Positions 26,496 to 34,714 of a stretch of 60,487 nucleotides of DNA are shown in pieces. The stretch spans positions 1 through 60,487 of the forward strand of contig NZ_BIMH01000033.1 in the NCBI RefSeq assembly GCF_004000985.1, written 5' to 3'. The notes beneath the pieces were generated by a model that saw only the letters and a program-made list of their open reading frames with translations, was not told the origin of the DNA and ran no database searches. Both the position numbers and the translations under genes were made by a program. The stretch is from Paenibacillus validus NBRC 15382 (lineage in GTDB: Bacteria; Bacillota; Bacilli; Paenibacillales; NBRC-103111). Every line of letters starts with the position of its first letter. Position 1 is the stretch's first letter.

Positions 26496-28073
26496 CTACT
26501 TCCGCTTATGGCTGCGCTCCGCCTTCGGCATGTCGGTGCGTTCCGGCTTCGACTTCAGCCAGCGCGGCGCGCCTTTGTTCTTGCGTTCGCGTTCGCGCTC
26601 CCGCTCCGTCTGGCGCTTGTCCGGCACCGCCGGCGCGCCCTTCTTCACCGGCCCCGGGCCCGCCGGCCCTTTCGCCTTCGGCGCTTGACGCTGGACCGGG
26701 GCGCTGGCGGTTTCGGCCCGCAGCGCTTCGCTGCGGCTGCTCATCTGCGACGCTGCGGCGCGCCCCTCACCGGCTGCCCGCACGCTTCGCTTGTCTCCGG
26801 CGGCAGCGCGTCCCGCTCCCGCAAGCTTCCCGGCGCTTTCTCGCGGCATTGCCGGACGTCCGTCCTCCGGCTTCCTGCGCTCCGCCGGGTTCCTGCTGTC
26901 AGCACCGGGTTCCCCCGCGACGGCGCCCCGCCCCGGCTTCGGATCGAACACTTTGCCGTGCGACATGATTTTACGCTGCAGATCGATGCCCAGCGACTTG
27001 GCGAATTTGTCCATAATGAAATGTTCCCGCGGCGTAACGATCGAAACCGCCGTTCCTTTACGCCCCATCCGGCCGGTACGGCCGACACGGTGCACATAAT
27101 GATCCGCATCCACCGGCGGATCGAGGTTGAAGACATGCGTTACCTGAGGCAGATCAAGTCCGCGCGCAGCGACATCGGTCGCCAGCAGCAGTTGAAACCG
27201 CCCGGCGCGGAACGCCTGCATCGCTCTGGCCCGTTCCTGCTTGAAGGAATCGCCGTACAGCCCTTCGACCGATAACCCGGCATACTTCAGCTTCGCTACC
27301 GCTTCACCGATATCGTCGGTCTCGTTAATGAATACGATGGCCTGCTTCGGATTATATAGCCTCACCAAGCGCCGCAGCGTGTCGATTTTGTCCCGCTCTT
27401 CGCTGACGAAATATAAATGCTCCAGCGTTTCCGATGTCCGTTGACTCGGATTGACCCGCACATAGACCGGGTCGCGCATCCAGCGCTCGATGACGGCCTG
27501 CAGCTGCGGCGGATACGTCGCCGAGAAGAACATCATCTGCCGGTCGCGCAGCATTCCTTTGAGCAGCGCTTCGACTTCACCCATCGAGCCGAGCTCAAAC
27601 ACCTGATCGACCTCGTCCACCACGACCATGCGGATGCCCGACAGCTTCAGCTTCCGCAGCTTCACCAGTTCCTGCACCCGTCCAGGCGTGCCGACAACGA
27701 TCTGCGGCTTCAGCTTCAGCTTATCGATCTGTCGCTCGATCGACGCCCCGCCGATCAGCTGCTGCACGCGAATACCCGTATCCTTGGTCAGCTCTTCCAG
27801 CGTCTGCACGATCTGCATGCCAAGCTCCCGCGTCGGCACCAAGACCAGCGCCTGCACTTCACGCAGCGGCGCTTCGATTCGGTGCAGAACCGGCAGCGCA
27901 TAGGCAAGCGTCTTGCCCGTACCCGTTTGCGATTGGGCCACGACATCTTTGCCTTGCAATGCCGGCGGAACCGCCTCCGCCTGAATCGGAGACGGATCGG
28001 TGATCCCAAGCTCCGCTAACCGCTTCACATACGGCGGATCGATCCGTAACGCCGAAAACCCCGTTAAACTCAT
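26496..28073 (-). CDS. DEAD-box type RNA helicase with DEVD motif
   Basis: ATP-dependent RNA helicase of 525 aa. Motifs in order: Q motif region ITDPSPIQ, SQTGTGKT (about 48-55), PTRELGMQ, TPGRV, VVDEVDQVF (DEVD in place of DEAD), FSATYP, DVAARGLD and HRVGRTGRMG. Residues about 385-525 form a disordered basic tail rich in Arg, Lys, Ala and Pro with an Arg-Glu repeat (RERERERE), probably for RNA binding. Likely role in RNA remodelling or ribosome assembly. AAGGGATGATG precedes the start. Confidence 0.92.
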   Translation of the reverse strand: MSLTGFSALRIDPPYVKRLAELGITDPSPIQAEAVPPALQGKDVVAQSQTGTGKTLAYALPVLHRIEAPLREVQALVLVPTRELGMQIVQTLEELTKDTGIRVQQLIGGASIERQIDKLKLKPQIVVGTPGRVQELVKLRKLKLSGIRMVVVDEVDQVFELGSMGEVEALLKGMLRDRQMMFFSATYPPQLQAVIERWMRDPVYVRVNPSQRTSETLEHLYFVSEERDKIDTLRRLVRLYNPKQAIVFINETDDIGEAVAKLKYAGLSVEGLYGDSFKQERARAMQAFRAGRFQLLLATDVAARGLDLPQVTHVFNLDPPVDADHYVHRVGRTGRMGRKGTAVSIVTPREHFIMDKFAKSLGIDLQRKIMSHGKVFDPKPGRGAVAGEPGADSRNPAERRKPEDGRPAMPRESAGKLAGAGRAAAGDKRSVRAAGEGRAAASQMSSRSEALRAETASAPVQRQAPKAKGPAGPGPVKKGAPAVPDKRQTERERERERKNKGAPRWLKSKPERTDMPKAERSHKRK

Positions 28074-28216
28074 GTCATCATCCCTTCAGTTGCATATCGT
28101 GATCCTAGTATACCAAATTGTTCCGCGAATTTCCCCTGCCCCGTCTTGACCGAGCGCTTGTTTTTATATACCTTAGTAAAAAGAATTCATTTTATAAAGA
28201 GAGGGTTCAACCCGCT

Positions 28217-28870
28217 ATGCGTACAAAGATCGAGATCGTATCTGTAAACGTTGGCCGTCCCGCCCCCCTTGCTTACCAGAACAAGATCGTCCCCTCCGGC
28301 ATCGGAAAAACGCCGGTGTCCGTACCTCTGCAACTCTCTCTACTCAATCTTGACGGAGATGAGCAGGCGGATCTGGTTCATCACGGCGGCCGGGAAAAAG
28401 CGGTATGCGTTTATTGCGTCGAGCATTACCCGTACTGGGAGTCCTTGACAGGCACGACCCTATCCTTCGGGGCGTTCGGAGAAAATGTGACGGTAGGCGG
28501 GCTTACGGAGCTTGAAGCTTATATCGGAGATACGTTTCAATGGGGAGACGCGATCGTACAAATCAGCCAGCCCCGCCAGCCTTGCTTTAAACTGGCAGCC
28601 AAGCACGGCTGGCCGGAACTTCCGAAGCAAGTCGAAAAAACCGGATATACCGGTTATTATTTCCGTGTACTGGAAGAAGGCCGGGTGTCCGCAGACAGCA
28701 GCCTGCAGCTGCTCGAGCGTGACCCGCAAGCCGTAACAATCGACTATGCCAATCGAATCATGTATCGGGACCAAACAAATGCCGCCGCTATGGAGCGTCT
28801 GCTCCAGCTCCCCGCGCTTTCGGCAAGCTGGCAGGCTACGTTCCGCAAACGCCTAGCGAAACTGAACTAA
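28217..28870 (+). CDS. MOSC domain protein (YiiM-like), 217 aa
   Basis: MOSC-domain protein with molybdenum-cofactor-related sulfur chemistry expected. The domain contains VHHGGREKAVCVYCVEHYPYW, FGENVTVGGL and the conserved Cys in QPRQPCFKL. The layout resembles YiiM, linked in E. coli to resistance to N-hydroxylated bases. ATG at 28217 has AGAGAGGG upstream; a longer in-frame reading from 28118 lacks homology-like sequence. Confidence 0.85.
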   Translation: MRTKIEIVSVNVGRPAPLAYQNKIVPSGIGKTPVSVPLQLSLLNLDGDEQADLVHHGGREKAVCVYCVEHYPYWESLTGTTLSFGAFGENVTVGGLTELEAYIGDTFQWGDAIVQISQPRQPCFKLAAKHGWPELPKQVEKTGYTGYYFRVLEEGRVSADSSLQLLERDPQAVTIDYANRIMYRDQTNAAAMERLLQLPALSASWQATFRKRLAKLN

Positions 28871-28877
28871 CCCTATA

Positions 28878-29741
28878 TTATTCGCTCATCTCCTGCCGCT
28901 TGCGGGTAATCCACGTAAACACGGCATCCAGGGCCCGTTCGTCCTCCTCCTTCGGAAAACGATGCCCGAGCCCTTCGTACAGCTCCATCGCATAGTCCTT
29001 GCCGGCCGCTTCGAGCGCCAACGCAAGCTTGCGTGCCTGCTCCACGCTCACCTGGTGATCCGCGGTGCCGTGCACGATCAGCACGGGAACGTCGATCCGG
29101 TCAATCCAATATACTGGCGACCGGGCTTCGTACGCGTCCGTTTGCTTCTTCGGATGTCCGACGACCCGCTTCAGCATCCGCCGCATGTCGACTCGCTCTT
29201 CATACGTATCGAGCAGGTCGCTGACCCCGCCCCATACGACAACCGGCCCCGCACCGGGGCATTCCTTCGCAGCGAGCATCGCCATCAGCGCCCCTCGCGA
29301 GAAGCCGATCAGCGGCACCGGACCGCTCTCGACCTCGGGCAGAGACTGTACCATGGCGAGGGCGTGGCATACGTCGAAGCGATCCTCACCGGCGAAGTCT
29401 TCACGGCCTTCGCCGCCCTCATTGCCGCGGTAGAAAGGCGCAAACACGGCATACCCCCGGCGGGCCATGGAGAAAATGCGGCGCTTTCGCACCATTCCTA
29501 CCTTGCGAATGCCGCCGCGGCAGTAGATGACGGCAGGCATTGGCATCCGCCCTTCGGGTACTGCCAAATATCCTTTTACCTTCAGACCTTGACTGATATA
29601 TGTCAGTACGTACAATAAAATCCCTTTTGCTGCGCTCCTGAGCGGTTGTCTCTCCACCAGTGTCCCGTCCTGCTCCGATTTTACGCAAGCTCTTGAGAAC
29701 TCACCGATGCTGCTATCCGAACCTATCGTTTCCATTGCCAT
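28878..29741 (-). CDS. Alpha/beta hydrolase (S9 peptidase / dienelactone hydrolase-like)
   Basis: 287-aa hydrolase. Beta-sheet start VKGYLAVPEGRMPMPAVIYCRGG, nucleophile elbow GFSRG (Ser in SRGALMAMLA), Asp in HGTADHQVS and His in GLGHRFPKEEDE near the C-terminus form a plausible catalytic triad. No signal peptide. GGAG lies 11 bases before the start. Substrate unknown. Its stop is only 7 bases from the convergent MOSC gene. Confidence 0.82.
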   Translation of the reverse strand: MAMETIGSDSSIGEFSRACVKSEQDGTLVERQPLRSAAKGILLYVLTYISQGLKVKGYLAVPEGRMPMPAVIYCRGGIRKVGMVRKRRIFSMARRGYAVFAPFYRGNEGGEGREDFAGEDRFDVCHALAMVQSLPEVESGPVPLIGFSRGALMAMLAAKECPGAGPVVVWGGVSDLLDTYEERVDMRRMLKRVVGHPKKQTDAYEARSPVYWIDRIDVPVLIVHGTADHQVSVEQARKLALALEAAGKDYAMELYEGLGHRFPKEEDERALDAVFTWITRKRQEMSE

Positions 29742-29821
29742 TCGAGTTCACGCTCCATTTTGACACATCCCGCTTCGGGAGTTACACTAAAACTTATTAT
29801 GACCGGAAAGGTGGGCTTTCA

Positions 29822-30082
29822 ATGAATGCACGTTTTACAACCGAATTCGACGCGCTGCTTGAGAAATTTGCCGAGCTTCTAACCGGGGACACTTCTCCCG
29901 AGATGGTAGAGAAAATAAAAGTATGGTCGATTTACAACCATATTCATAAGACGATGCCGGCGCTCGCCAGCCATTGGAACCAGAACCATCCGGAAAGTAA
30001 AGCGGACATCCGCGCGCTGTACGAAGAAGTCCGTAACCTGAACCAGAAGCTGAAAGAAGCCAACAAACAGACGGAGGGATGA
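29822..30082 (+). CDS. Small helical protein, 86 aa, unknown
   Basis: Not recognised. Mostly helical and charged, no membrane segment, with a coiled-coil-like C-terminus (VRNLNQKLKEANKQ). ATG at 29822 follows AAAGGTGGG. Transcribed divergently from the hydrolase and convergent with the SDR gene, whose stop lies 7 bases away. Confidence 0.65.
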   Translation: MNARFTTEFDALLEKFAELLTGDTSPEMVEKIKVWSIYNHIHKTMPALASHWNQNHPESKADIRALYEEVRNLNQKLKEANKQTEG

Positions 30083-30089
30083 CCTCCGT

Positions 30090-30866
30090 TTATTTTTTGT
30101 TCAACAGCTTGTAGCCGATCCGGTCAAAAAGCCGTGGGAACAGCTGATACAGCTTGACCCCCGCCGCAGCTGTGAACGGCAAATTGACCTCCGGCGTCCG
30201 CCGTTCGATAGCCTGCAGCACTCGTTCAGCCACCTGCTCAGGCTTGAGCATAAACCATTTCACGTTCTTCACGTAGCTGCCCGACGGATCGGCGATATCG
30301 AAGAACGGCGTATCGATGGGTCCCGGATTCACAGCCGTCAATGACACGCCTGATCCGACCAGCTCCTGCCGCAAGCAGTTCGTTAGCCCCAGCACCGCAT
30401 GCTTGGTAGCCGAATAACCGCTTGATTTGGCCGAACCGATCTTGCCGGCCATCGAAGCGATGTTGACGATATGGCCGCTTCCCCGCTTTAGCATAGAAGG
30501 CAGCACCGCTTTCGTGCATCGGACCGTCCCCATATAGTTAACGTCCATCATATTTTCGAACTCGCGAAGCGGCGCATTGACGAAAGAGTCGAACACCCCG
30601 TAACCCGCATTGTTGATCAGGATATCGATCCTTCCGTATTCGCGCAGAATACGCCCCATTACGTCCTCCACCTGTTCGGCGGACGTCACATCCAGCGCAT
30701 AGGTCCCGTGAGGACCGCGAATACGGGCTGCAGCTTCGGCCAGCTTCGTTTCCGATCGGGCAGCCAGCACCGGCACCGCCCCACGCTCGGCAAACATGTG
30801 GGCCATCAAGGCCCCAATACCGCTGGACGCTCCCGTAATGATAACGATTTTATCTTGAAAAGACAT
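30090..30866 (-). CDS. Short-chain dehydrogenase/reductase
   Basis: 258-aa classical SDR. NAD(P)-binding TGASSGIG at 11-18, NNAGYG at about 84-89, catalytic Ser in VNIASMAG and Tyr/Lys in SGYSATKHA; substrate-side PGPIDTPFF. C-terminal segment VKLYQLFPRLFDRIGYKLLNKK is amphipathic and basic, perhaps membrane-associated. AGGGGGA precedes the start. Substrate unknown. Confidence 0.9.
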   Translation of the reverse strand: MSFQDKIVIITGASSGIGALMAHMFAERGAVPVLAARSETKLAEAAARIRGPHGTYALDVTSAEQVEDVMGRILREYGRIDILINNAGYGVFDSFVNAPLREFENMMDVNYMGTVRCTKAVLPSMLKRGSGHIVNIASMAGKIGSAKSSGYSATKHAVLGLTNCLRQELVGSGVSLTAVNPGPIDTPFFDIADPSGSYVKNVKWFMLKPEQVAERVLQAIERRTPEVNLPFTAAAGVKLYQLFPRLFDRIGYKLLNKK

Positions 30867-30900
30867 GCTTCTATCCCCCTAGTCATAGGTTAAACCGACA

Positions 30901-30952
30901 AAAAAGCGAAAGCGCCGCTGTCCGGGTCGGATCAGAGTATCGCCTTCGCTTA
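30901..30952 (-). terminator. Terminator after cheX
   Basis: On the minus strand AAGCGAAGGCG pairs with CGCTTTCGCTT around a long loop and is followed by a T run, about 50 bases after the cheX stop. Confidence 0.7.
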
Positions 30953-31000
30953 AGCTTATACATATTGCGGGTGAGATAGCAACAAAATCTTCTTTGTCTT

Positions 31001-31459
31001 TTACGTGATCAAAACCTGAATATCCAGCTCACCAATTCCTTCCATAATCAACGGAATCGTCAACGCCTTCTTGGCGTCGAACCCTGCGGAAGAGGCGGAA
31101 TGCAGAAGCTTCGGCGGTGTAATGTCTACGCGGACGCCCTGGTTAAACAACATCGTGCTTGCATTGCCGCTGATCATATTGCCCAGCTCGGAGATTGCGC
31201 TCTTGCTCATGTCATCCAATTCCGTGATCAAGAAACCGCCCATCATCGCCGAAACGACTTTGAGAGCGACGCTCTCATGCAGCCCGAATACGATGTCACC
31301 TTGCATTTGTCCCGTCATGCCGATTTGGATCCATATGTAATTCTCAACAAACTTTACGTCCTTGATGCCAAGCTGCCCGGTGGACGGTCGAATATTGGCG
31401 ACCTGTTCAATAACGATTCTAGCTGATTCCAGAAACGGATTAATTAGCTCTGCTTTCAT
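31001..31459 (-). CDS. cheX: Chemotaxis phosphatase CheX
   Basis: 152-aa CheC/CheX-family protein that dephosphorylates CheY-P in known cases. The phosphatase motif with Glu and Asn spaced by two residues is in SAISELGNMISGNA (about 88-101). Single gene away from other chemotaxis genes. GGAGA lies upstream of the start with long spacing. Confidence 0.88.
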   Translation of the reverse strand: MKAELINPFLESARIVIEQVANIRPSTGQLGIKDVKFVENYIWIQIGMTGQMQGDIVFGLHESVALKVVSAMMGGFLITELDDMSKSAISELGNMISGNASTMLFNQGVRVDITPPKLLHSASSAGFDAKKALTIPLIMEGIGELDIQVLIT

Positions 31460-31599
31460 TCGAAGACCGGTCTCCTTTTCGACAAATCCTTTGTACTCGT
31501 AGGACTTATTATTACTTCATTATACCTAATATCAAGCTCGGCGTATAGGCATATTCCTGTGATATACTTCACAAGAATAACGAATTTCCTAAACTTCTC

Positions 31600-31770
31600 C
31601 TATAAAGCCATCGGCAAACATGGATCCTTCGTCCCCAAAACGCGATTTTTCGCCAACAATCGCCCCTCACCCCGCAGCAGTTCCATCCCGGCTACAACGA
31701 CATCGATAAACCCGCTGATGCTGAAGTAACAGCCCTGAAGCTCATATGCCATCCAACGCGGGTTGCACAT
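31600..31770 (-). CDS. Possible 56-aa protein downstream of the Nudix gene
   Basis: Not recognised. An ATG frame begins 20 bases after the Nudix stop on the same strand, with AGGA just upstream. The peptide (MCNPRWMAYELQGCYFSISG at its start, then FIDVVVAGMELL) has a plausible mixed composition with two Cys early on. Codon use looks normal for the region. Chance remains possible. Confidence 0.4.
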   Translation of the reverse strand: MCNPRWMAYELQGCYFSISGFIDVVVAGMELLRGEGRLLAKNRVLGTKDPCLPMAL

Positions 31771-31790
31771 CGTTCCTGCTTGCCGTACCC

Positions 31791-32234
31791 TTATATATCC
31801 CAGCCGAAACTGTCATACACAACGCCTTCCCTGATCCTGGAAATCGCCTGACGAACGTGCGGAATCGTAGCGTCAGGAAGTATCTCAAGCGGAAACCATG
31901 CCATCTCCGAGCATTTCTCCGGCTCGTTGTTGAACGGTTCTCCTTCCCATGCGTTGACGCGTAGAAAAAAATCGACCCACTCCCCCGAGTCCGACATCCG
32001 GTGCATCACAAGCACAACCTCCAAATTGTCCGGATGAAGCCGAATACCGATTTCCTCCTCCGCTTCCCGGATCGCTGCCTGTTTCACTTCTTCACCGCCA
32101 TCCAGTTTCCCCGCCACCAGACTGAACTTTCCGTCCTCATAGCCCGTATTGGTTCGCCGCAGCATCAGGAGCTTCCCTTCGCGTACAAACAGCAAATAAA
32201 CGGCGCCGTATATATGAAACCATGGTTTATCCAT
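31791..32234 (-). CDS. Nudix hydrolase, 147 aa
   Basis: Hydrolyses a nucleoside diphosphate linked to another group. The Nudix box is complete: G at 42 followed by REAEEEIGI, in GKLDGGEEVKQAAIREAEEE. GGTGGG precedes the start. Substrate not determinable. It borders the pyrimidine-rich island. Confidence 0.9.
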   Translation of the reverse strand: MDKPWFHIYGAVYLLFVREGKLLMLRRTNTGYEDGKFSLVAGKLDGGEEVKQAAIREAEEEIGIRLHPDNLEVVLVMHRMSDSGEWVDFFLRVNAWEGEPFNNEPEKCSEMAWFPLEILPDATIPHVRQAISRIREGVVYDSFGWDI

Positions 32235-32647
32235 TCATCCCACCTGCTTTGCTCATCATATTCCTGAAACACAGCTGCCATCGCTTTAGATCCCGTCCAG
32301 GTTCCAAGACAACAAGCCGCCCGTTTTCCCCATCGTGTTGGCTGCTCCTATCGCAAACATCGTCGCGCCATACGACGCCTACTGGAGTAACACTTCTCAC
32401 CCTGGCCTCATCCTTCTTCCATTGTATGCATTCAACAAAATCCGCACACAGGAAGTTGAATTGGATAATAATAATAACATTAGTAGATCTGTTTACCGTT
32501 CATTGTTTCCTGAACCTCTGCCTGGTTTACGTCCCGTTCTTTTGTCTCTTTACCCCATTTCACGGTCCGTATCCTCTTGCCTCGTTTGTCCCTCATTCAT
32601 TAGTCGCACGGCCCCCCTTCTTCACCCTGAGTTCTCCATCCTGACTT

Positions 32648-32686
32648 CTTCATACTCAACCTTCATACTCAACCTTCATACTCAAT
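32648..32686. repeat. 13-bp tandem repeat, three copies
   Basis: TTCATACTCAACC at 32648-32660 and 32661-32673, then TTCATACTCAATT at 32674-32686. Confidence 0.9.
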
Positions 32687-32752
32687 TCTTAGTCCAGACT
32701 TCCTCTCCCTTTCCCCCACCTGCTGGCCCTCTATCGTTGTTTTCCCCCACTT

Positions 32753-32945
32753 CTTCAACCTCCTGCTCCTCCATCTCGCTTGCCCCTGCATTTTTCAATC
32801 CCCTACTACTCCATCTCGCTCGACCCTGATTTTCTCAACCTCCTACTTCTCCACCTCGCTTGCCCCTGCATATGTTCTCAACCCCCTACTTCTCCACCTT
32901 GCTTGCCCCTGCATGTTCTCAACCTCCAGCTCCTCCACCATGTCA
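32753..32945. repeat. Degenerate tandem repeat of about 39-43 bp, about five copies
   Basis: Each unit follows the order CTCAACCTCCTACTTC, TCCACCTCGCTTGCCCCTGC, AT and a short T run, with small length changes between units. Strongly pyrimidine-rich on the plus strand. Confidence 0.8.
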
Positions 32946-33053
32946 TTACCCCAACTAGTCTTCGGTTACTATCCCCTTTACTCAGGCAAACTATAGGACG
33001 ACGTACTTAAAGAAGCTAGCCTAGAAGAGGCTACATGTTAATTAAAATAGAAC

Positions 33054-33105
33054 TTGAAATAAGAACAAATGTTTGATATTATTAACAATAAGAACATTTG
33101 TTCCC
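33054..33105 (+). promoter_or_regulatory. Promoter with two LexA/SOS-like boxes
   Basis: TTGAAA (33054-33059), 17-base spacer, TATTAT (33077-33082): a good sigma-A promoter. Box 1, AGAACAAATGTTTG (33062-33075), fills the spacer; box 2, AGAACATTTGTTCC (33092-33105), covers the start of the transcript. Each matches the Bacillus LexA consensus CGAACRNRYGTTYC at 12 of 14 positions, and the cores are exactly 30 bp apart. Together they also form an 11-bp inverted repeat (GAACAAATGTT and AACATTTGTTC). LexA binding is inferred. Confidence 0.65.
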
Positions 33106-33131
33106 TATTTTGTAAATAAGGAGCCTTGTTT

Positions 33132-34016
33132 ATGGACCTTACCATGATGACGCCGCCTTTCAATTTTCCGACGGAAACAGCTTGCTTCGAAACTTTATTT
33201 CAGGCAAAATGGCCTAATGGCTTCATTTGTTCACGCTGCGGGCATCGTCACGCTTACCAGATTCATACTCGCAGACTTCCTCTATATGAATGTCACGCCT
33301 GTCGCTACCAAAACTCTCTTATTGCCGGTACTGTCATGGAAGGCAGCCGAACCGATATACGCAAATGGCTGCACGCCATATTTCTCATTTCTCGTACGGA
33401 TTCCGGTATTAACGCAAAGCATCTCAGTAAAATCATCCGCGTTACCTACAAAACCGCTTGGCTTATGCTCCAAAAACTTCGTCATGCCATGAGTCAAGCG
33501 ATCGATAGCGATCTTCTCTCAGGAATTGTACGAGTGAATATCGCTCATTACGGACGCCCCCATTGTCCGATCATAGTGCCCCACCCTCAAAGACAACCTC
33601 TGTTTATCGCTGCAACCATGAAAGAAACGGGAGAGCCTTGCCGCTTCAAGATAAAGCATCTTTCCGAAGAATACTTAAACGATGGACTGGTTCGTCGCAC
33701 CGGCACGCAACTATTCACTGAGCAGCATGTGGATCAGACGGCTAATGTCGATATAGAATATATAACTGCGCGTTTTAGTCCTCGCCGATTTCATCGTTTA
33801 CTCGCCGTGGCTGCAGATGCAGGCCGCTGGATTAACCTTACCTTCCATGGAATCGGGCCTAAGCACCTCCAAACTTATATGGACGAATACTGCTACCGCC
33901 TTAATCTTACACTGCGTGATACACCAATTTTCCACAATATGCTACGCCTTTCCGCCACTACCGCTGCTGTACCTTATTCTGTAATTATTCAAAAATTGGC
34001 CTGTTCTTACTACTAA
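33132..34016 (+). CDS. IS1595-type transposase-like protein lacking catalytic acids
   Basis: 294-aa intact frame. N-terminal zinc ribbon CSRCG ... CHACR, followed by the IS1595-type helical domain (GTVMEGSRTDIRKWLHAIFL, KTAWLMLQKLRHAM). In active ISXO2-like domains the next strand reads like VEVDETYVGG; here it is VRVNIAHYG, so the first Asp is Asn. The TDE block appears as FTEQ, and the HTN-IE block has no clear Glu, although the C-terminal GPKHLQTYMDEYCYRLN still resembles the family. ATG at 33132 follows AAGGAG with 8-base spacing. No inverted repeats were found around it. Confidence 0.8.
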   Translation: MDLTMMTPPFNFPTETACFETLFQAKWPNGFICSRCGHRHAYQIHTRRLPLYECHACRYQNSLIAGTVMEGSRTDIRKWLHAIFLISRTDSGINAKHLSKIIRVTYKTAWLMLQKLRHAMSQAIDSDLLSGIVRVNIAHYGRPHCPIIVPHPQRQPLFIAATMKETGEPCRFKIKHLSEEYLNDGLVRRTGTQLFTEQHVDQTANVDIEYITARFSPRRFHRLLAVAADAGRWINLTFHGIGPKHLQTYMDEYCYRLNLTLRDTPIFHNMLRLSATTAAVPYSVIIQKLACSYY

Positions 34017-34244
34017 GTATCGGCAGTTGTCATCATTCATCACAGTTGTTTTTGACGTGCTGTTTTGTCATGCCCTGCACCTGCTTCCCATTTCAAGCAG
34101 TACTCGTCATATCTGCTTCTACTGCGGCTTATTTCGGATTTACGTACTTCTTCTTTCCTTACTTTGGTTTTATTTCTTCTGTTCTTTGATTCAAGTCTGC
34201 TCTCATAAGCTTGCTTGCTTCTGACTTACTTACTTCAATTTTAC

Positions 34245-34328
34245 TTACTTCTGTTTGATTACTTCTGTTTGATTACTTCTGTTTGATTACTTCTGTTTGC
34301 TCATTCTTGTTTGCTCATTCTTGTTTGC
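34245..34328. repeat. 14-bp tandem repeat, six copies
   Basis: Four units of TTACTTCTGTTTGA/C (34245-34300) followed by two units of TCATTCTTGTTTGC (34301-34328). No spacers, so not a CRISPR. Confidence 0.9.
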
Positions 34329-34447
34329 TTACTCTTTACTTCCTACTCCTGTTTACTTAATTTCTGTTACTTACTACTTCAACTTTGTATTCTTCAGTTC
34401 TTTCACGCAGCTCCGCTTTCTTCAATCTGCTTTCTTCAGTCTGTTTT

Positions 34448-34549
34448 TTCTTCGGTCTTACTCTCTTCAGACCGTTTTCTTCAGCCTGTTTCCAGTCTGT
34501 TTTCTTCAGATTGCTTTCTTCGGTCTTACTCTCTTCAGACCGTTTTCTT
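34448..34549. repeat. 34-bp direct repeat, two copies 68 bp apart
   Basis: Copies at 34448-34481 and 34516-34549 are identical; both start TTCTTCGGTCTTACTC and contain TTCAGACCGTTTTC. The sequence between is a related TTCTTCAG-rich stretch. Confidence 0.85.
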
Positions 34550-34646
34550 TAGGCTTGCTTACTTTAGTTGCGCGGTTGAATTGAATAAGGCTTCTTCAAT
34601 TTTCCTGAGACAACGGGATAACATTCAAAAGGGTCGCTGAGTTATG

Positions 34647-34714
34647 ACCCTGACTCTGACTCTGGCTCTGGCTCTGGCTCTGACCCTGACTCTGGCTCTG
34701 ACTTTGGCCCTGAA
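34647..34714. repeat. Hexamer tandem repeat (CTGRCT / CTGACC)
   Basis: About eleven variants of CTGACT, CTGGCT and CTGACC in a row. The antisense frame reads as an Arg-Ala-Arg-Val repeat, which is an artefact of the hexamer. Confidence 0.9.

Larger units (their letters stand above)
32240..33050. other. Pyrimidine-rich, gene-free flank (5' side of the IS1595-like gene)
   Basis: About 800 bases in which the plus strand is dominated by C and T. It contains tandem repeats at 32648-32686 and about 32753-32945 and a short AAT microsatellite near 32466. Long open frames on the plus strand exist only because stop codons are rare in such sequence; none has a ribosome binding site or protein-like composition. 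Confidence 0.7.

Noticed and set aside
32222..33010. Plus-strand open frames of 140, 164 and 76 codons
   Set aside because: They overlap each other in different frames, lack ribosome binding sites, read as Leu/Pro/Ser-rich sequence, and result from the scarcity of stops in pyrimidine-rich DNA.
34245..34328. Tandem repeats considered as a CRISPR array
   Set aside because: Units are directly adjacent, 14 bp long, without unique spacers, and no cas genes are present.
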